21,228 nucleotides of DNA from Helicobacteraceae bacterium (GTDB lineage: Bacteria; Campylobacterota; Campylobacteria; Campylobacterales; Sulfurimonadaceae), in contig JAGXIA010000031.1 of NCBI GenBank assembly GCA_024635885.1, forward strand, positions 1 through 21,228, in the 5' to 3' direction. Under the pieces are notes generated by a model that made no database searches, was not told the origin of the DNA, and worked only from the letters and a program-made list of their open reading frames with translations. This document shows, in pieces, positions 7,320 to 14,188 of this stretch. The translations under genes were made by a program, and so were the position numbers. Numbering within the stretch: the first letter of the stretch is position 1; each line of letters starts with the position of its first letter.

Positions 7320-8207
7320 TTGAAAATACTAATAATAGAAAATGAAATTTATCTAGCGCAGAGCATTGCAACGAAGCTAGGTGAACTCGGTCACACTTGT
7401 GAAATGTGTACATCTACAAAAGACGCCATAAAAAGTAATAACTATGATGTAGTTTTACTCTCTACAAATATTAATGGTCAAGATTTCAACCCGGTTATCG
7501 AGACTTTTAAAAATTCGATTATTATTCTTATGGTTTCTTATATAAGTAATGACACAGTTTCAAAACCACTGAGTGCCGGTGCAAAAGATTATATTTTGAA
7601 ACCATTTATGATAGAAGAGTTAATTCGTAAGATAGACCATTACCAAGATTATGAAAAATTAAAAAAGAGAAATGAGGCTTATGAAAAGTACTTAAATCAC
7701 TCTTTCTCAAGTGTTACACAAGATCATAATCATAAGAGTATTGAACTGCCAATTTTCATATCTTCCAGTTTTCAAAAATATGTTGATGCATTTGCTTTTA
7801 ATCATGCCATTTCAAAAAATCTTCCTTTACATTTTATAACACTAAGCGATGCAAAAGCCATCAGTGAGATTGCATCACTCCCTCAAAATTCTATTATTTA
7901 TATTATAAACTTTCAAATGCTTAAAAAGAACGAAAGAAAAGCATTTTATGAAGTCATAGCTGACAGAGAAGTCATTGTTGCCAGCACTGACAAAATAGAA
8001 GATGTTGAATACCCTGTTTTAGAGATTAAAAGTGAAAATAATATTTTTGAACAAGGGGATATTTTACCGATTGAAGATTATGTTAAATACATTGTATTAA
8101 GTTATCAGCATAAATTTCCAGATACGGAATTATCTAAAAAACTAGGTATATCTCGTAAAAGTTTATGGGAAAAGAGAAAGAAATATGACATCATCAAGAA
8201 AAAATAA
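7320..8207 (+). CDS. Atypical orphan response regulator, HP1021-like
   Basis: 295 residues. Residues 1-105 form a receiver-like domain with K94 (KPF) kept, but the phospho-acceptor Asp is Ser (S48 in VVLLSTN) and the acidic pair is E7-N8, so phosphorylation at the usual site is impossible. After a helical linker, residues 140-235 look like a vestige of an AAA+ domain with no Walker motifs. Residues 258-292 form a Fis-type helix-turn-helix (DTELSKKLGISRKSLWEKR). The position directly after ispDF is that of H. pylori HP1021, a phosphorylation-independent regulator known to bind oriC and respond to redox state. I infer a similar role. The only two cysteines are C27 and C30 (CEMC) in the receiver. 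The start is TTG at 7320 with AAGG eight bases upstream. The 3' end overlaps the next gene by 23 bases, implying translational coupling. There is no partner kinase alongside. Confidence 0.88.
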   Translation: MKILIIENEIYLAQSIATKLGELGHTCEMCTSTKDAIKSNNYDVVLLSTNINGQDFNPVIETFKNSIIILMVSYISNDTVSKPLSAGAKDYILKPFMIEELIRKIDHYQDYEKLKKRNEAYEKYLNHSFSSVTQDHNHKSIELPIFISSSFQKYVDAFAFNHAISKNLPLHFITLSDAKAISEIASLPQNSIIYIINFQMLKKNERKAFYEVIADREVIVASTDKIEDVEYPVLEIKSENNIFEQGDILPIEDYVKYIVLSYQHKFPDTELSKKLGISRKSLWEKRKKYDIIKKK

Positions 8208-9375
8208 AACCCTTTTTATAGACAAAGAGGCAGCCTCGGTATTAGAGTTAGTTAAAGATGGTCTTTTATTTCCCGTCACTAAACTTATGGGTACAAAAGA
8301 GAGTGAAGAAGTTCTTAGAACCGGACTGATAAATGGTAAAACCTTCCCTTTTCCTTTTGTGTTGGCCCCATCTGGGCAAAAGAATGTTGATGTACTCAGT
8401 TCACTGAAAAAAGGTGAAGAGGTTACAATAATTTGTGATGACCTTGAGTTTGCAACACTTATTGTAGATGAAACCTTTCAAATAAACCCCAGTCAAAGAA
8501 TAAAGCATCTCTACGGTACTGATGATTTATCTCATCCTGGTGTTATGGCAACGATGAAAAGGATTGGTCCCTGGGCAATCAGTGGAGAATACACTCTTTT
8601 GCGCACGCACACTAATGAGTCTAAAAATAAGATACAAGAAGCTAAGCATATTATTGATGCAAAACATACCACGGCACTTGTAATGGCCGCAAACCCACTA
8701 CACCGTGGACATGAACGTCTTATTAGACAAGCACTTGACACAACTGATTTACTTGTGATATTTTTATTGAAACCTTATGATAGCGCTAACTTAAGTTATG
8801 AAATCAGAAAAGAATCCTTAGATTATTTCATAAATAACTTTTTACCAAAAAATAGAGTAATCGTAGTTCCGCTTGAAAACAGTTATATCTTTGCGGGCTA
8901 CAATGAAATTATTATTGATGCGATAGTAACTAAAAACTACGGGTGCGACAGACTTACTGTTGGCAGAAACCATGCCGGTCTTGGAATGTTTTATGATTGT
9001 AATTCCAATAAATCAATCATAGATAAAGTTATTGGAATAGATATAGAGATCAATATAGCTAGCGAATATGTTTACTGTGATAAATGTACAACCCTTGTTA
9101 GTAAAAGTTCTTGTCCACATGGGCAACATAACCAAATATCTTATCATGCTGATTCAATTTTAGAGTTACTCAAACTGGGTCTTTTGCCTCCTGCAGTTTT
9201 AATAAGAAAAGAAATTTCATCTTTTTTACTCTCTAAACTATACCCCAATAGGTTTAAAAATTTAGAAAAACTTTATTATGACCTCTTGCCTATTGAAGGT
9301 CTTTTAAAAGAACACACTGAAAAAGATTTTTATTTAGAATTGATTAAACTCTATCAGACTACCTCACTAACTTAG
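8185..9375 (+). CDS. ATP sulfurylase-like nucleotidyltransferase
   Basis: Resembles sulfate adenylyltransferase (Sat), which makes APS from ATP and sulfate. The N-terminal ~150 residues are the PUA-like Sat domain. The catalytic domain has NPLHRGHE (170-177, containing the HxGH nucleotide motif), VGRNHAGLGMFYD (259-271) and a zinc-type group C298, C301, C310, H312. Departures from the family are notable: QxRN before HRGH reads MAAN (167-170), so the sulfate-binding Gln and Arg are missing; the family GRDHAG is GRNHAG; and the SGTxVR segment near the C-terminus is not recognisable. It may act on another substrate or be non-catalytic. As I recall, C. jejuni has an equivalent gene at the same place. 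ATG 8185 lies inside the preceding gene. No cys or apr/dsr genes are adjacent. The fold is secure, the reaction is not. Confidence 0.82.
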   Translation: MTSSRKNKTLFIDKEAASVLELVKDGLLFPVTKLMGTKESEEVLRTGLINGKTFPFPFVLAPSGQKNVDVLSSLKKGEEVTIICDDLEFATLIVDETFQINPSQRIKHLYGTDDLSHPGVMATMKRIGPWAISGEYTLLRTHTNESKNKIQEAKHIIDAKHTTALVMAANPLHRGHERLIRQALDTTDLLVIFLLKPYDSANLSYEIRKESLDYFINNFLPKNRVIVVPLENSYIFAGYNEIIIDAIVTKNYGCDRLTVGRNHAGLGMFYDCNSNKSIIDKVIGIDIEINIASEYVYCDKCTTLVSKSSCPHGQHNQISYHADSILELLKLGLLPPAVLIRKEISSFLLSKLYPNRFKNLEKLYYDLLPIEGLLKEHTEKDFYLELIKLYQTTSLT

Positions 9376-9383
9376 GAAAATAT

Positions 9384-9881
9384 ATGAATTGGTTTTTTAT
9401 AACACTTGGATATAGCGGCTTATCTCCAAAAGCACCTGGAACTGTTGGTACGCTAGTAGCATTACCTCTTGGAATGCTAATTTTAATATATTTTAATGCT
9501 CAAACTCTCTTTTTGTCTGCACTTTTGATTTCGGTGATAGCCATAAAATCAATTAACAAATACGAGCTAACAAGCGGAATCCATGATGATAAAAGAATTG
9601 TAATAGATGAACTTGCCGGCATGTGGTTTGCACTCAGTGTAGCACCTGCAATCAGTGTAAGTCTGAGCGAAGTCGGCATATTCGAAAATGGATTTTTAAT
9701 CCAAAGTGCTTTATCATTTGCCTTATTTAGATATTTTGATATTGCGAAACCTTCTATTATTGGAAGAATTGATCGTGAAACCAAAGGTGGACTTGGTGTG
9801 ATGGGCGATGATATTATCGCCGGATTTGCCGCAGGAATACTAAGTGCCCTTATATGGCAAGGACTATTATATTTTCTATAA
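9384..9881 (+). CDS. pgpA: Phosphatidylglycerophosphatase A
   Basis: Inner-membrane phosphatase that removes phosphate from phosphatidylglycerol-phosphate to give phosphatidylglycerol. At 165 residues it has normal length. Conserved blocks are GYSGLSPKAPGTVGTL (9-24), IHDDKRIVIDELAGM (66-80), FRYFDIAKPSIIGRID (115-130) and KGGLGVMGDDIIAG (134-147). Hydrophobic segments lie at about 22-55, 78-95, 104-118 and 143-164. The Shine-Dalgarno AGGAAAA overlaps the stop codon of the sat-like gene, eight bases upstream, so this is the last gene of the ispDF operon. A fresh promoter follows at once. Identification is secure. Confidence 0.95.
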   Translation: MNWFFITLGYSGLSPKAPGTVGTLVALPLGMLILIYFNAQTLFLSALLISVIAIKSINKYELTSGIHDDKRIVIDELAGMWFALSVAPAISVSLSEVGIFENGFLIQSALSFALFRYFDIAKPSIIGRIDRETKGGLGVMGDDIIAGFAAGILSALIWQGLLYFL

Positions 9882-9889
9882 GTATGTTT

Positions 9890-9898
9890 TGTTATAAT
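9890..9898 (+). promoter_or_regulatory. Perfect extended -10 promoter for the hybrid-kinase-like gene
   Basis: TGTTATAAT (TGn plus consensus TATAAT) lies 31 bases before the ATG at 9929, with AAGGTAA as the likely Shine-Dalgarno. It separates the next gene from the ispDF operon despite only 47 bp between the genes. Confidence 0.7.
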
Positions 9899-9928
9899 TT
9901 ATCAAAATAATACTCAAGGTAATTTAAA

Positions 9929-12094
9929 ATGAAAAAACTATGTATATCCGTCGTTTTTTATATATTTTCAACTCTAAACTTATCTGCACAAGAGTTGAAA
10001 AACCATGGCGATACCCTCGCCCAAAAAGCAACTTCAAACATATACACAGAACAGACTTTATGGTTAACTATTTTTGCTCTGCTAATCGTAATGTTTATTA
10101 TTCTAGTTGTATCTACTTTACGAATTAAAAACCTAAAAAACAAACATGCTCAAGTTATAGATATGCAAGATACAATCAAACAACGACATGATGAACTTCT
10201 TTCAGATATGAGTAAACATATCCAAAACATGGCTCAAGAAGCTGTAAGAAGCACACATGAACTAGCTGATAAGATTGATCATTCTGATTTTAGAAAAATT
10301 GTTTCTTCGGAAAATAAACTTCTCGGTATAACCAATGACCTTATCGAATTTTTAAGACTAAAGTCCAAAAAAGTTGAAATAATCAATGAAAACTACAAAC
10401 TTCTCAATCTACTTAATGACACATCGGGTATCTTAAGCTCTAACTATAGAGGTAAGGATATAGAACTAAACTATGATATAGACAATAATATACCCAATGT
10501 ACTTATTGGTGATACACTAAATCTAAATAAGATTTTAGTAAATATTTTAGAATACTGTATAGACAATAAATCTAGTGAGCTTACTCTAAAAATCTATAAA
10601 ACCACTAAATTCAATACAGAATCAAAACTAAACTTCTCTATAAAAACAAATATGAGAATAGACATAAAAGACAATGCAACTCTGTTTGAGTCAGTATATA
10701 ATGAAAAAACAAGTAAGTATGATGACTTAGACCTTTTTGTCGCTAAAGAATTGGCTTTGTTAATGCAAGGTGACCTTGTAGCTAAAAAGCAAAAGGACAA
10801 CTCTGTAGAGTTCCTACTTACTATCCCTTTTAACTCAGTTAAAGATGAAAATTTTAAACTAGAAGAAAAATTAGCAAATAAAAAAGTTTTAATTGTTGAC
10901 AGTAATTACCACTCTGCACTTGCAATACAAAAAGTATTTTTAAACTTGAACTATAAAGCAGATGTACAATCAAAAGAGAATTATCTCTTAAATAAATCTG
11001 ACTTTTCTCTTTATGACATCATTGTTCTTGATAAAAAACTATTTAACAAAACTGCTATACAAGCTATCAAAAAGTCAGAGGCTAAAGTTATATCTGTTGG
11101 AACTATATTTAACTTTTTACAAGCCAATGCAAATAAAAGCATTTCAAATATAGAGCTATCAAAGCCTATCACTAGAGAGTGTGCTTTAGATGCCTTTGCT
11201 GAACTTTATTCTCCTGTCAGTAAAATAGTTGAAGCTGATATAGAAGATGTAGACACTTCAATTGAACCACTTAAGATACATAGAGAAATTTTTGCTAATA
11301 CTCCAGATGTGACTTTAGAAAAATTTTCAGAATTTAAAGGGAGTAACTTACTTCTAGTAGAAGATAATTACATCAATCAAAAAGTACTAACAAGTGTGCT
11401 TAATAAATCTGGAATCATTATTACCATAGCGAATAATGGACAAGAAGCAATTGATTTCATAAAATCAGACAAAAAATTTGACTTAGTTTTAATGGACATA
11501 AATATGCCTATAATGGATGGTTATACAGCAACCAGTATAATCAGAGAGGACACTAGCTACAACTCTCTGCCTATAGTTTCACTAACTGCATTAACAACTA
11601 CTGATGAAGTCACTAAAATGTTTGCATGTGGAATGAACGGATTTCTGGCAAAGCCATTTTACAAAGAAAAACTTTTTACAGTTTTTAATATTTTTATCGC
11701 TAATAAACCTGTCTTTGGTAGAGCCCCGCTTACCCAAAAGGACAAAGCCAAAGATTTTGAAGGCTTAAATATAAATGTAGGAATTGCCAATACTGACAAT
11801 AATCCTATCTTCTACAAAGAGGTTCTTAATGAGTTTAAAGATGCCTATGGAGATACAGCAGGTACTTTTAAAACACTGGTTGAAGATTATAGGTTTGAGC
11901 AGCTTAGAATCTTCTGCCTAGATTTAAAAGGTTTATCAGGTGCTATAGGAGCATCTCAGATGCACAGTTTGTCTACAGAGATACTGCAACTTCTTATATT
12001 TAAAAAGCATGATATACTTAGTAGTTATATCATAAATTATACAGATGAGTTAACTAAACTTAATAAAGCAATAGACAATTATCTAGCCTTATAG
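9929..12094 (+). CDS. Membrane protein with hybrid histidine-kinase layout, catalytic sites mostly lost
   Basis: 721 residues: a probable signal peptide 1-20 (cleavage after SA), one transmembrane helix 44-64, a DHp-like helix pair about 85-155, an HATPase-like region about 160-302, receiver 1 about 317-430, receiver 2 about 471-590 and an Hpt-like helical domain about 612-721. The phospho-His context MSHEIRTP reads MSKHIQNM (94-101), so His is Lys with a His one residue later. The Mg-binding Asn of the N-box is Tyr209, and the G boxes are replaced by YDDLDLF (264-270). Receiver 1 keeps D324, D368 and K412. Receiver 2 is fully canonical (E478, D479, D523, T553, K575). In the Hpt domain, AHxLKG is CLDLKG, so His is Leu664. 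It is probably a pseudokinase scaffold whose second receiver takes phosphate from another kinase. It is transcribed alone and convergent with the AroE-like gene. Its target is unknown. Confidence 0.85.
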   Translation: MKKLCISVVFYIFSTLNLSAQELKNHGDTLAQKATSNIYTEQTLWLTIFALLIVMFIILVVSTLRIKNLKNKHAQVIDMQDTIKQRHDELLSDMSKHIQNMAQEAVRSTHELADKIDHSDFRKIVSSENKLLGITNDLIEFLRLKSKKVEIINENYKLLNLLNDTSGILSSNYRGKDIELNYDIDNNIPNVLIGDTLNLNKILVNILEYCIDNKSSELTLKIYKTTKFNTESKLNFSIKTNMRIDIKDNATLFESVYNEKTSKYDDLDLFVAKELALLMQGDLVAKKQKDNSVEFLLTIPFNSVKDENFKLEEKLANKKVLIVDSNYHSALAIQKVFLNLNYKADVQSKENYLLNKSDFSLYDIIVLDKKLFNKTAIQAIKKSEAKVISVGTIFNFLQANANKSISNIELSKPITRECALDAFAELYSPVSKIVEADIEDVDTSIEPLKIHREIFANTPDVTLEKFSEFKGSNLLLVEDNYINQKVLTSVLNKSGIIITIANNGQEAIDFIKSDKKFDLVLMDINMPIMDGYTATSIIREDTSYNSLPIVSLTALTTTDEVTKMFACGMNGFLAKPFYKEKLFTVFNIFIANKPVFGRAPLTQKDKAKDFEGLNINVGIANTDNNPIFYKEVLNEFKDAYGDTAGTFKTLVEDYRFEQLRIFCLDLKGLSGAIGASQMHSLSTEILQLLIFKKHDILSSYIINYTDELTKLNKAIDNYLAL

Positions 12095-12128
12095 CACATC
12101 TATTGTATTGAGATAGCTGTATGCATTG

Positions 12129-12881
12129 CTAGAGCAATCTATATGCTTGCGCCGTAAGTTCTTCTATCATATCATCATAACCTATATAGTTTGCGCCAAG
12201 CTGGCTTGCTCTTGTTTTAAGCACTGAATACTCTTTGAAATTCTTCATATCAAGATTATACAAGGGTAATTTTTCAACCATATTCAAATTTGCTAAATTT
12301 GAAAAATCTAAAACTGCATCAAAGCCACTAAAGTCAATACTCATTGATTCCGAAATACGATTTATATCGGGATTGCTAAGTTCCATCTCATCACAAAAAA
12401 CCATAAGCTCTTCGAGGCTGTCATTAAAATAACTCAGTTGAAATCCACATGCCATAAGTGAAAAAGCTTTGGCATGTGGATTAGTTCCTATAAGAGCTAT
12501 TTTAGTAACACCTAAATCTTTTAGTTTTTCTAGAAGAACTCTTGTACTGAAAATATCACCTCGAAGTTTTTCACCTTCTCGAAAAACGATATCGCACATG
12601 CCACTTCTCTTGACTAAACCACTCGCTTCATCAATTATCTCTACACTCTGTCTTACATATTCATTTGAAATAATAGCACCGTTGACATGCGATTGTTTCA
12701 TATTATTTAAAGTAAAGAAAAAATCATCTGAACGAATGTTCATAGGTATCATCATTATATCATCTTGATTTGCTTTGAACATTTTATTGATGACAGCACA
12801 GAATCTACTGCTACCGGCATGTTCACCTATAAGCCCAAAAAGTTTTGTTTGATGAGAAATTTCATTTGCATTGTTCATCAT
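12129..12881 (-). CDS. Degenerate shikimate dehydrogenase-like (AroE-like) protein
   Basis: 250 residues. The layout follows shikimate dehydrogenase: LFGLIGEHAGSSRF (14-27) matches the N-terminal substrate loop, MCDIVFREGEKLRGDI (95-110) matches the GAVNTL...G.NTDG stretch, KIALIG (127-132) begins the nucleotide-binding fold, and IGYDDMIEELTAQA (233-246) matches the C-terminal ML..QA helix. Key residues are gone: NVTxPxK reads AIISNEY (69-75) without the catalytic Lys, NTDG reads IFST (110-113) without the catalytic Asp, and GAGGA reads GTNPH (132-136). It is probably a binding protein rather than a dehydrogenase. AAGGA precedes ATG 12881 by nine bases. It lies 15 bases after the ferredoxin gene and is surely co-transcribed with it, so a shared role is likely. 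AroE relation is moderately sure; function unknown. Confidence 0.72.
   Translation of the reverse strand: MMNNANEISHQTKLFGLIGEHAGSSRFCAVINKMFKANQDDIMMIPMNIRSDDFFFTLNNMKQSHVNGAIISNEYVRQSVEIIDEASGLVKRSGMCDIVFREGEKLRGDIFSTRVLLEKLKDLGVTKIALIGTNPHAKAFSLMACGFQLSYFNDSLEELMVFCDEMELSNPDINRISESMSIDFSGFDAVLDFSNLANLNMVEKLPLYNLDMKNFKEYSVLKTRASQLGANYIGYDDMIEELTAQAYRLL
12442..12482. repeat. 13-bp perfect inverted repeat inside the AroE-like gene
   Basis: AATCCACATGCCA (12442-12454) and TGGCATGTGGATT (12470-12482) are exact reverse complements separated by 15 bases. The arms encode parts of NPHA and MACGF on the minus strand in different frames, so the protein repeat does not explain it. In mRNA it would form a long stem-loop within the coding sequence. 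Confidence 0.55.
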
Positions 12882-12896
12882 AGTACATATTCCTTA

Positions 12897-14003
12897 TTAC
12901 ATATCATCAGTTATTCCCCAAAGCGCTCTTGCTTCTTCTTCTTCTATTTTACATCTTTGGCATAGTTTATCACTGCTGTTTGTGCTAAAAACAGCATTAC
13001 ACTCATCACATCTTCTTACATTAAAAGATACTAAGTTTTGTACTTCTGGTTCAAAGAATTCTTTTACGTTGTAAGAGCCCGACAATTTTATAGCATCCGG
13101 TTCACATACATCATGGCATATACTACATTTTATACACAAAAAAGGGTCAAAGTCAACTTTAGAATTTTTAATATCTGAAGTTAAAGCCCCTGTTGGACAA
13201 AGTCTATAACACATTTGACAGGCAGTACAGGTCTCTTCGTTCATAATTTTTTGAGAAGTGAATGTAACTTCTGACGCATCAACTATATGAAAGACTGATG
13301 GCTTATCAACTCTCTTAATAGCTGTAAAAAGCAGTTTTCTTCTTTGGGGTATACGTTTTTGTTTCAAAAGAGCTATATCTGTTTTTCCCAAAGTATGCTC
13401 AACTAACTCATCAGTTGCTTTTTTAACTTCTTGCTCAAAGCTAGCTTTACCCTTAGCGATTGTTGTCAAATTTATAGAACGAAGGAATTCTCTTCTATCA
13501 CCTTCTTTAACTTCGCCCTTGCCAAGAAATCCGACATCTTCAAGTTTTATAACTGCCTCATCTTCCATTGCTTCTAAAAGGTAAGAAGCCTCTTCACAAT
13601 TTTTAAGAATCTGTGGCTTACACGTATGCGCAATATCGCAAGTATCACAATGCCCCATATCTAGAACAATCTCTTTTTTGAGTATTGCTAAAGAGATAAT
13701 ATGTTCAACACTAAGTGCTGCGATACAAGGAACATTTTTTCTGCAAGAAATTAAATTTTCATTATCTTCTAAAAAGTCAAAGAAGAAATTTGAAGGATTG
13801 AAGTCATCAAGAGAAAGGGCTTCGTTTGGACAGATAGCATCACAGGCTCCACAACCGACACAAGATGAAAAGTTAATACTCGGCAGTGGATTAGCTCCAA
13901 CTACTATGGCTCCGGTTGGACATATGATTTCACATTTATTACATTCACTCTCTTTACTCAAAGAGCGAACACATTTACTGGCATCTAAAGCTATTAAAGA
14001 CAT
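12897..14003 (-). CDS. Multi-cluster ferredoxin with a C-terminal zinc-ribbon-like motif
   Basis: 368 residues, no signal peptide or membrane segment, so cytoplasmic. There are four ferredoxin-type [4Fe-4S] motifs: C11/C21/C24/C28 (first spacing unusually long), C48/C51/C54/C58, C259/C262/C265/C269 and C290/C293/C296/C300. A middle group C119/C122/C128/C136, plus C87 and C93, could hold another cluster. C332/C335/C348/C351 looks like a zinc ribbon. The linker 155-255 is charged and contains a GDRREFLRS stretch resembling a Tat motif, but internal and without a hydrophobic segment. Probably an electron-transfer or maturation protein; similar polyferredoxins accompany molybdoenzymes such as formate dehydrogenase in this phylum, but none is adjacent here. 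It is first in a two-gene operon with the AroE-like gene. Fe-S content is certain, partner unknown. Confidence 0.88.
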   Translation of the reverse strand: MSLIALDASKCVRSLSKESECNKCEIICPTGAIVVGANPLPSINFSSCVGCGACDAICPNEALSLDDFNPSNFFFDFLEDNENLISCRKNVPCIAALSVEHIISLAILKKEIVLDMGHCDTCDIAHTCKPQILKNCEEASYLLEAMEDEAVIKLEDVGFLGKGEVKEGDRREFLRSINLTTIAKGKASFEQEVKKATDELVEHTLGKTDIALLKQKRIPQRRKLLFTAIKRVDKPSVFHIVDASEVTFTSQKIMNEETCTACQMCYRLCPTGALTSDIKNSKVDFDPFLCIKCSICHDVCEPDAIKLSGSYNVKEFFEPEVQNLVSFNVRRCDECNAVFSTNSSDKLCQRCKIEEEEARALWGITDDM

Positions 14004-14092
14004 TTTATCTGTTAACCCTTGATTGTATATTTTGCATCACTGATGAGCCTCTCTTTAGGTCTAAAAAATTTATATTGATTTTAAAAATGATG

Positions 14093-14101
14093 ATTTTATC
14101 A
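14093..14101 (-). promoter_or_regulatory. Extended -10 promoter for the ferredoxin/AroE-like operon
   Basis: On the minus strand the bases read TGATAAAAT, an extended -10 box about 90 bases before the ATG at 14003. It predicts a leader of about 80 bases containing CATCACTGATG (14035-14045) and AAGGG about 12 bases before the start. No known riboswitch was recognised in the leader. Confidence 0.5.
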
Positions 14102-14133
14102 CAAAAGACTGAATATATGATTACATAGTTTCA

Positions 14134-14149
14134 TTATATCTAGATATAA
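14134..14149. promoter_or_regulatory. 16-bp perfect palindrome, candidate operator of the ferredoxin operon
   Basis: TTATATCTAGATATAA is identical to its reverse complement. It lies in the gap between the mscS stop and the ferredoxin start, centred about 55 bases upstream of the transcription start predicted from the -10 box, a usual position for an activator dimer. It has no loop, so a DNA-binding role fits better than a terminator. Confidence 0.45.
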
Positions 14150-14158
14150 GAATTTAAT

Positions 14159-14171
14159 ATTTCCACATGCC
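14159..14171. repeat. Copy 1 of a 13-bp direct repeat flanking mscS-gdhB
   Basis: ATTTCCACATGCC occurs here, after the 3' end of mscS, and again at 19278-19290 upstream of gdhB. Both copies are intergenic. It may be chance or a trace of an insertion boundary. Confidence 0.3.
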
Positions 14172-14188
14172 CTTCTCTCATTGTCTAC

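Noticed and set aside
9618..9626. GGCATGTGG in pgpA and GCATGTGGA in glmS and the hybrid-kinase-like gene, seeming extra copies of the decamer repeated elsewhere
   Set aside because: They are explained by codons for conserved residues (GMW in PgpA, ACG in the others), so they do not add to a repeat family.
12095..12135. Hairpin ATTGC-TAGA-GCAAT between the convergent genes as a bidirectional terminator
   Set aside because: The stem is only five pairs and has no T-run on either side; termination here cannot be supported.
12235..12768. Plus-strand open frames opposite the AroE-like gene, and similar short frames opposite other genes
   Set aside because: They have no recognisable protein features or ribosome binding sites and lie antisense to clearly coding frames.
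14040..14070. CTGATGA followed by GCCT...AGGT on the plus strand, resembling a hammerhead ribozyme core
   Set aside because: After the short stem the bases are CTAAA rather than GAAA, and stems I and III with a cleavage triplet are not present.
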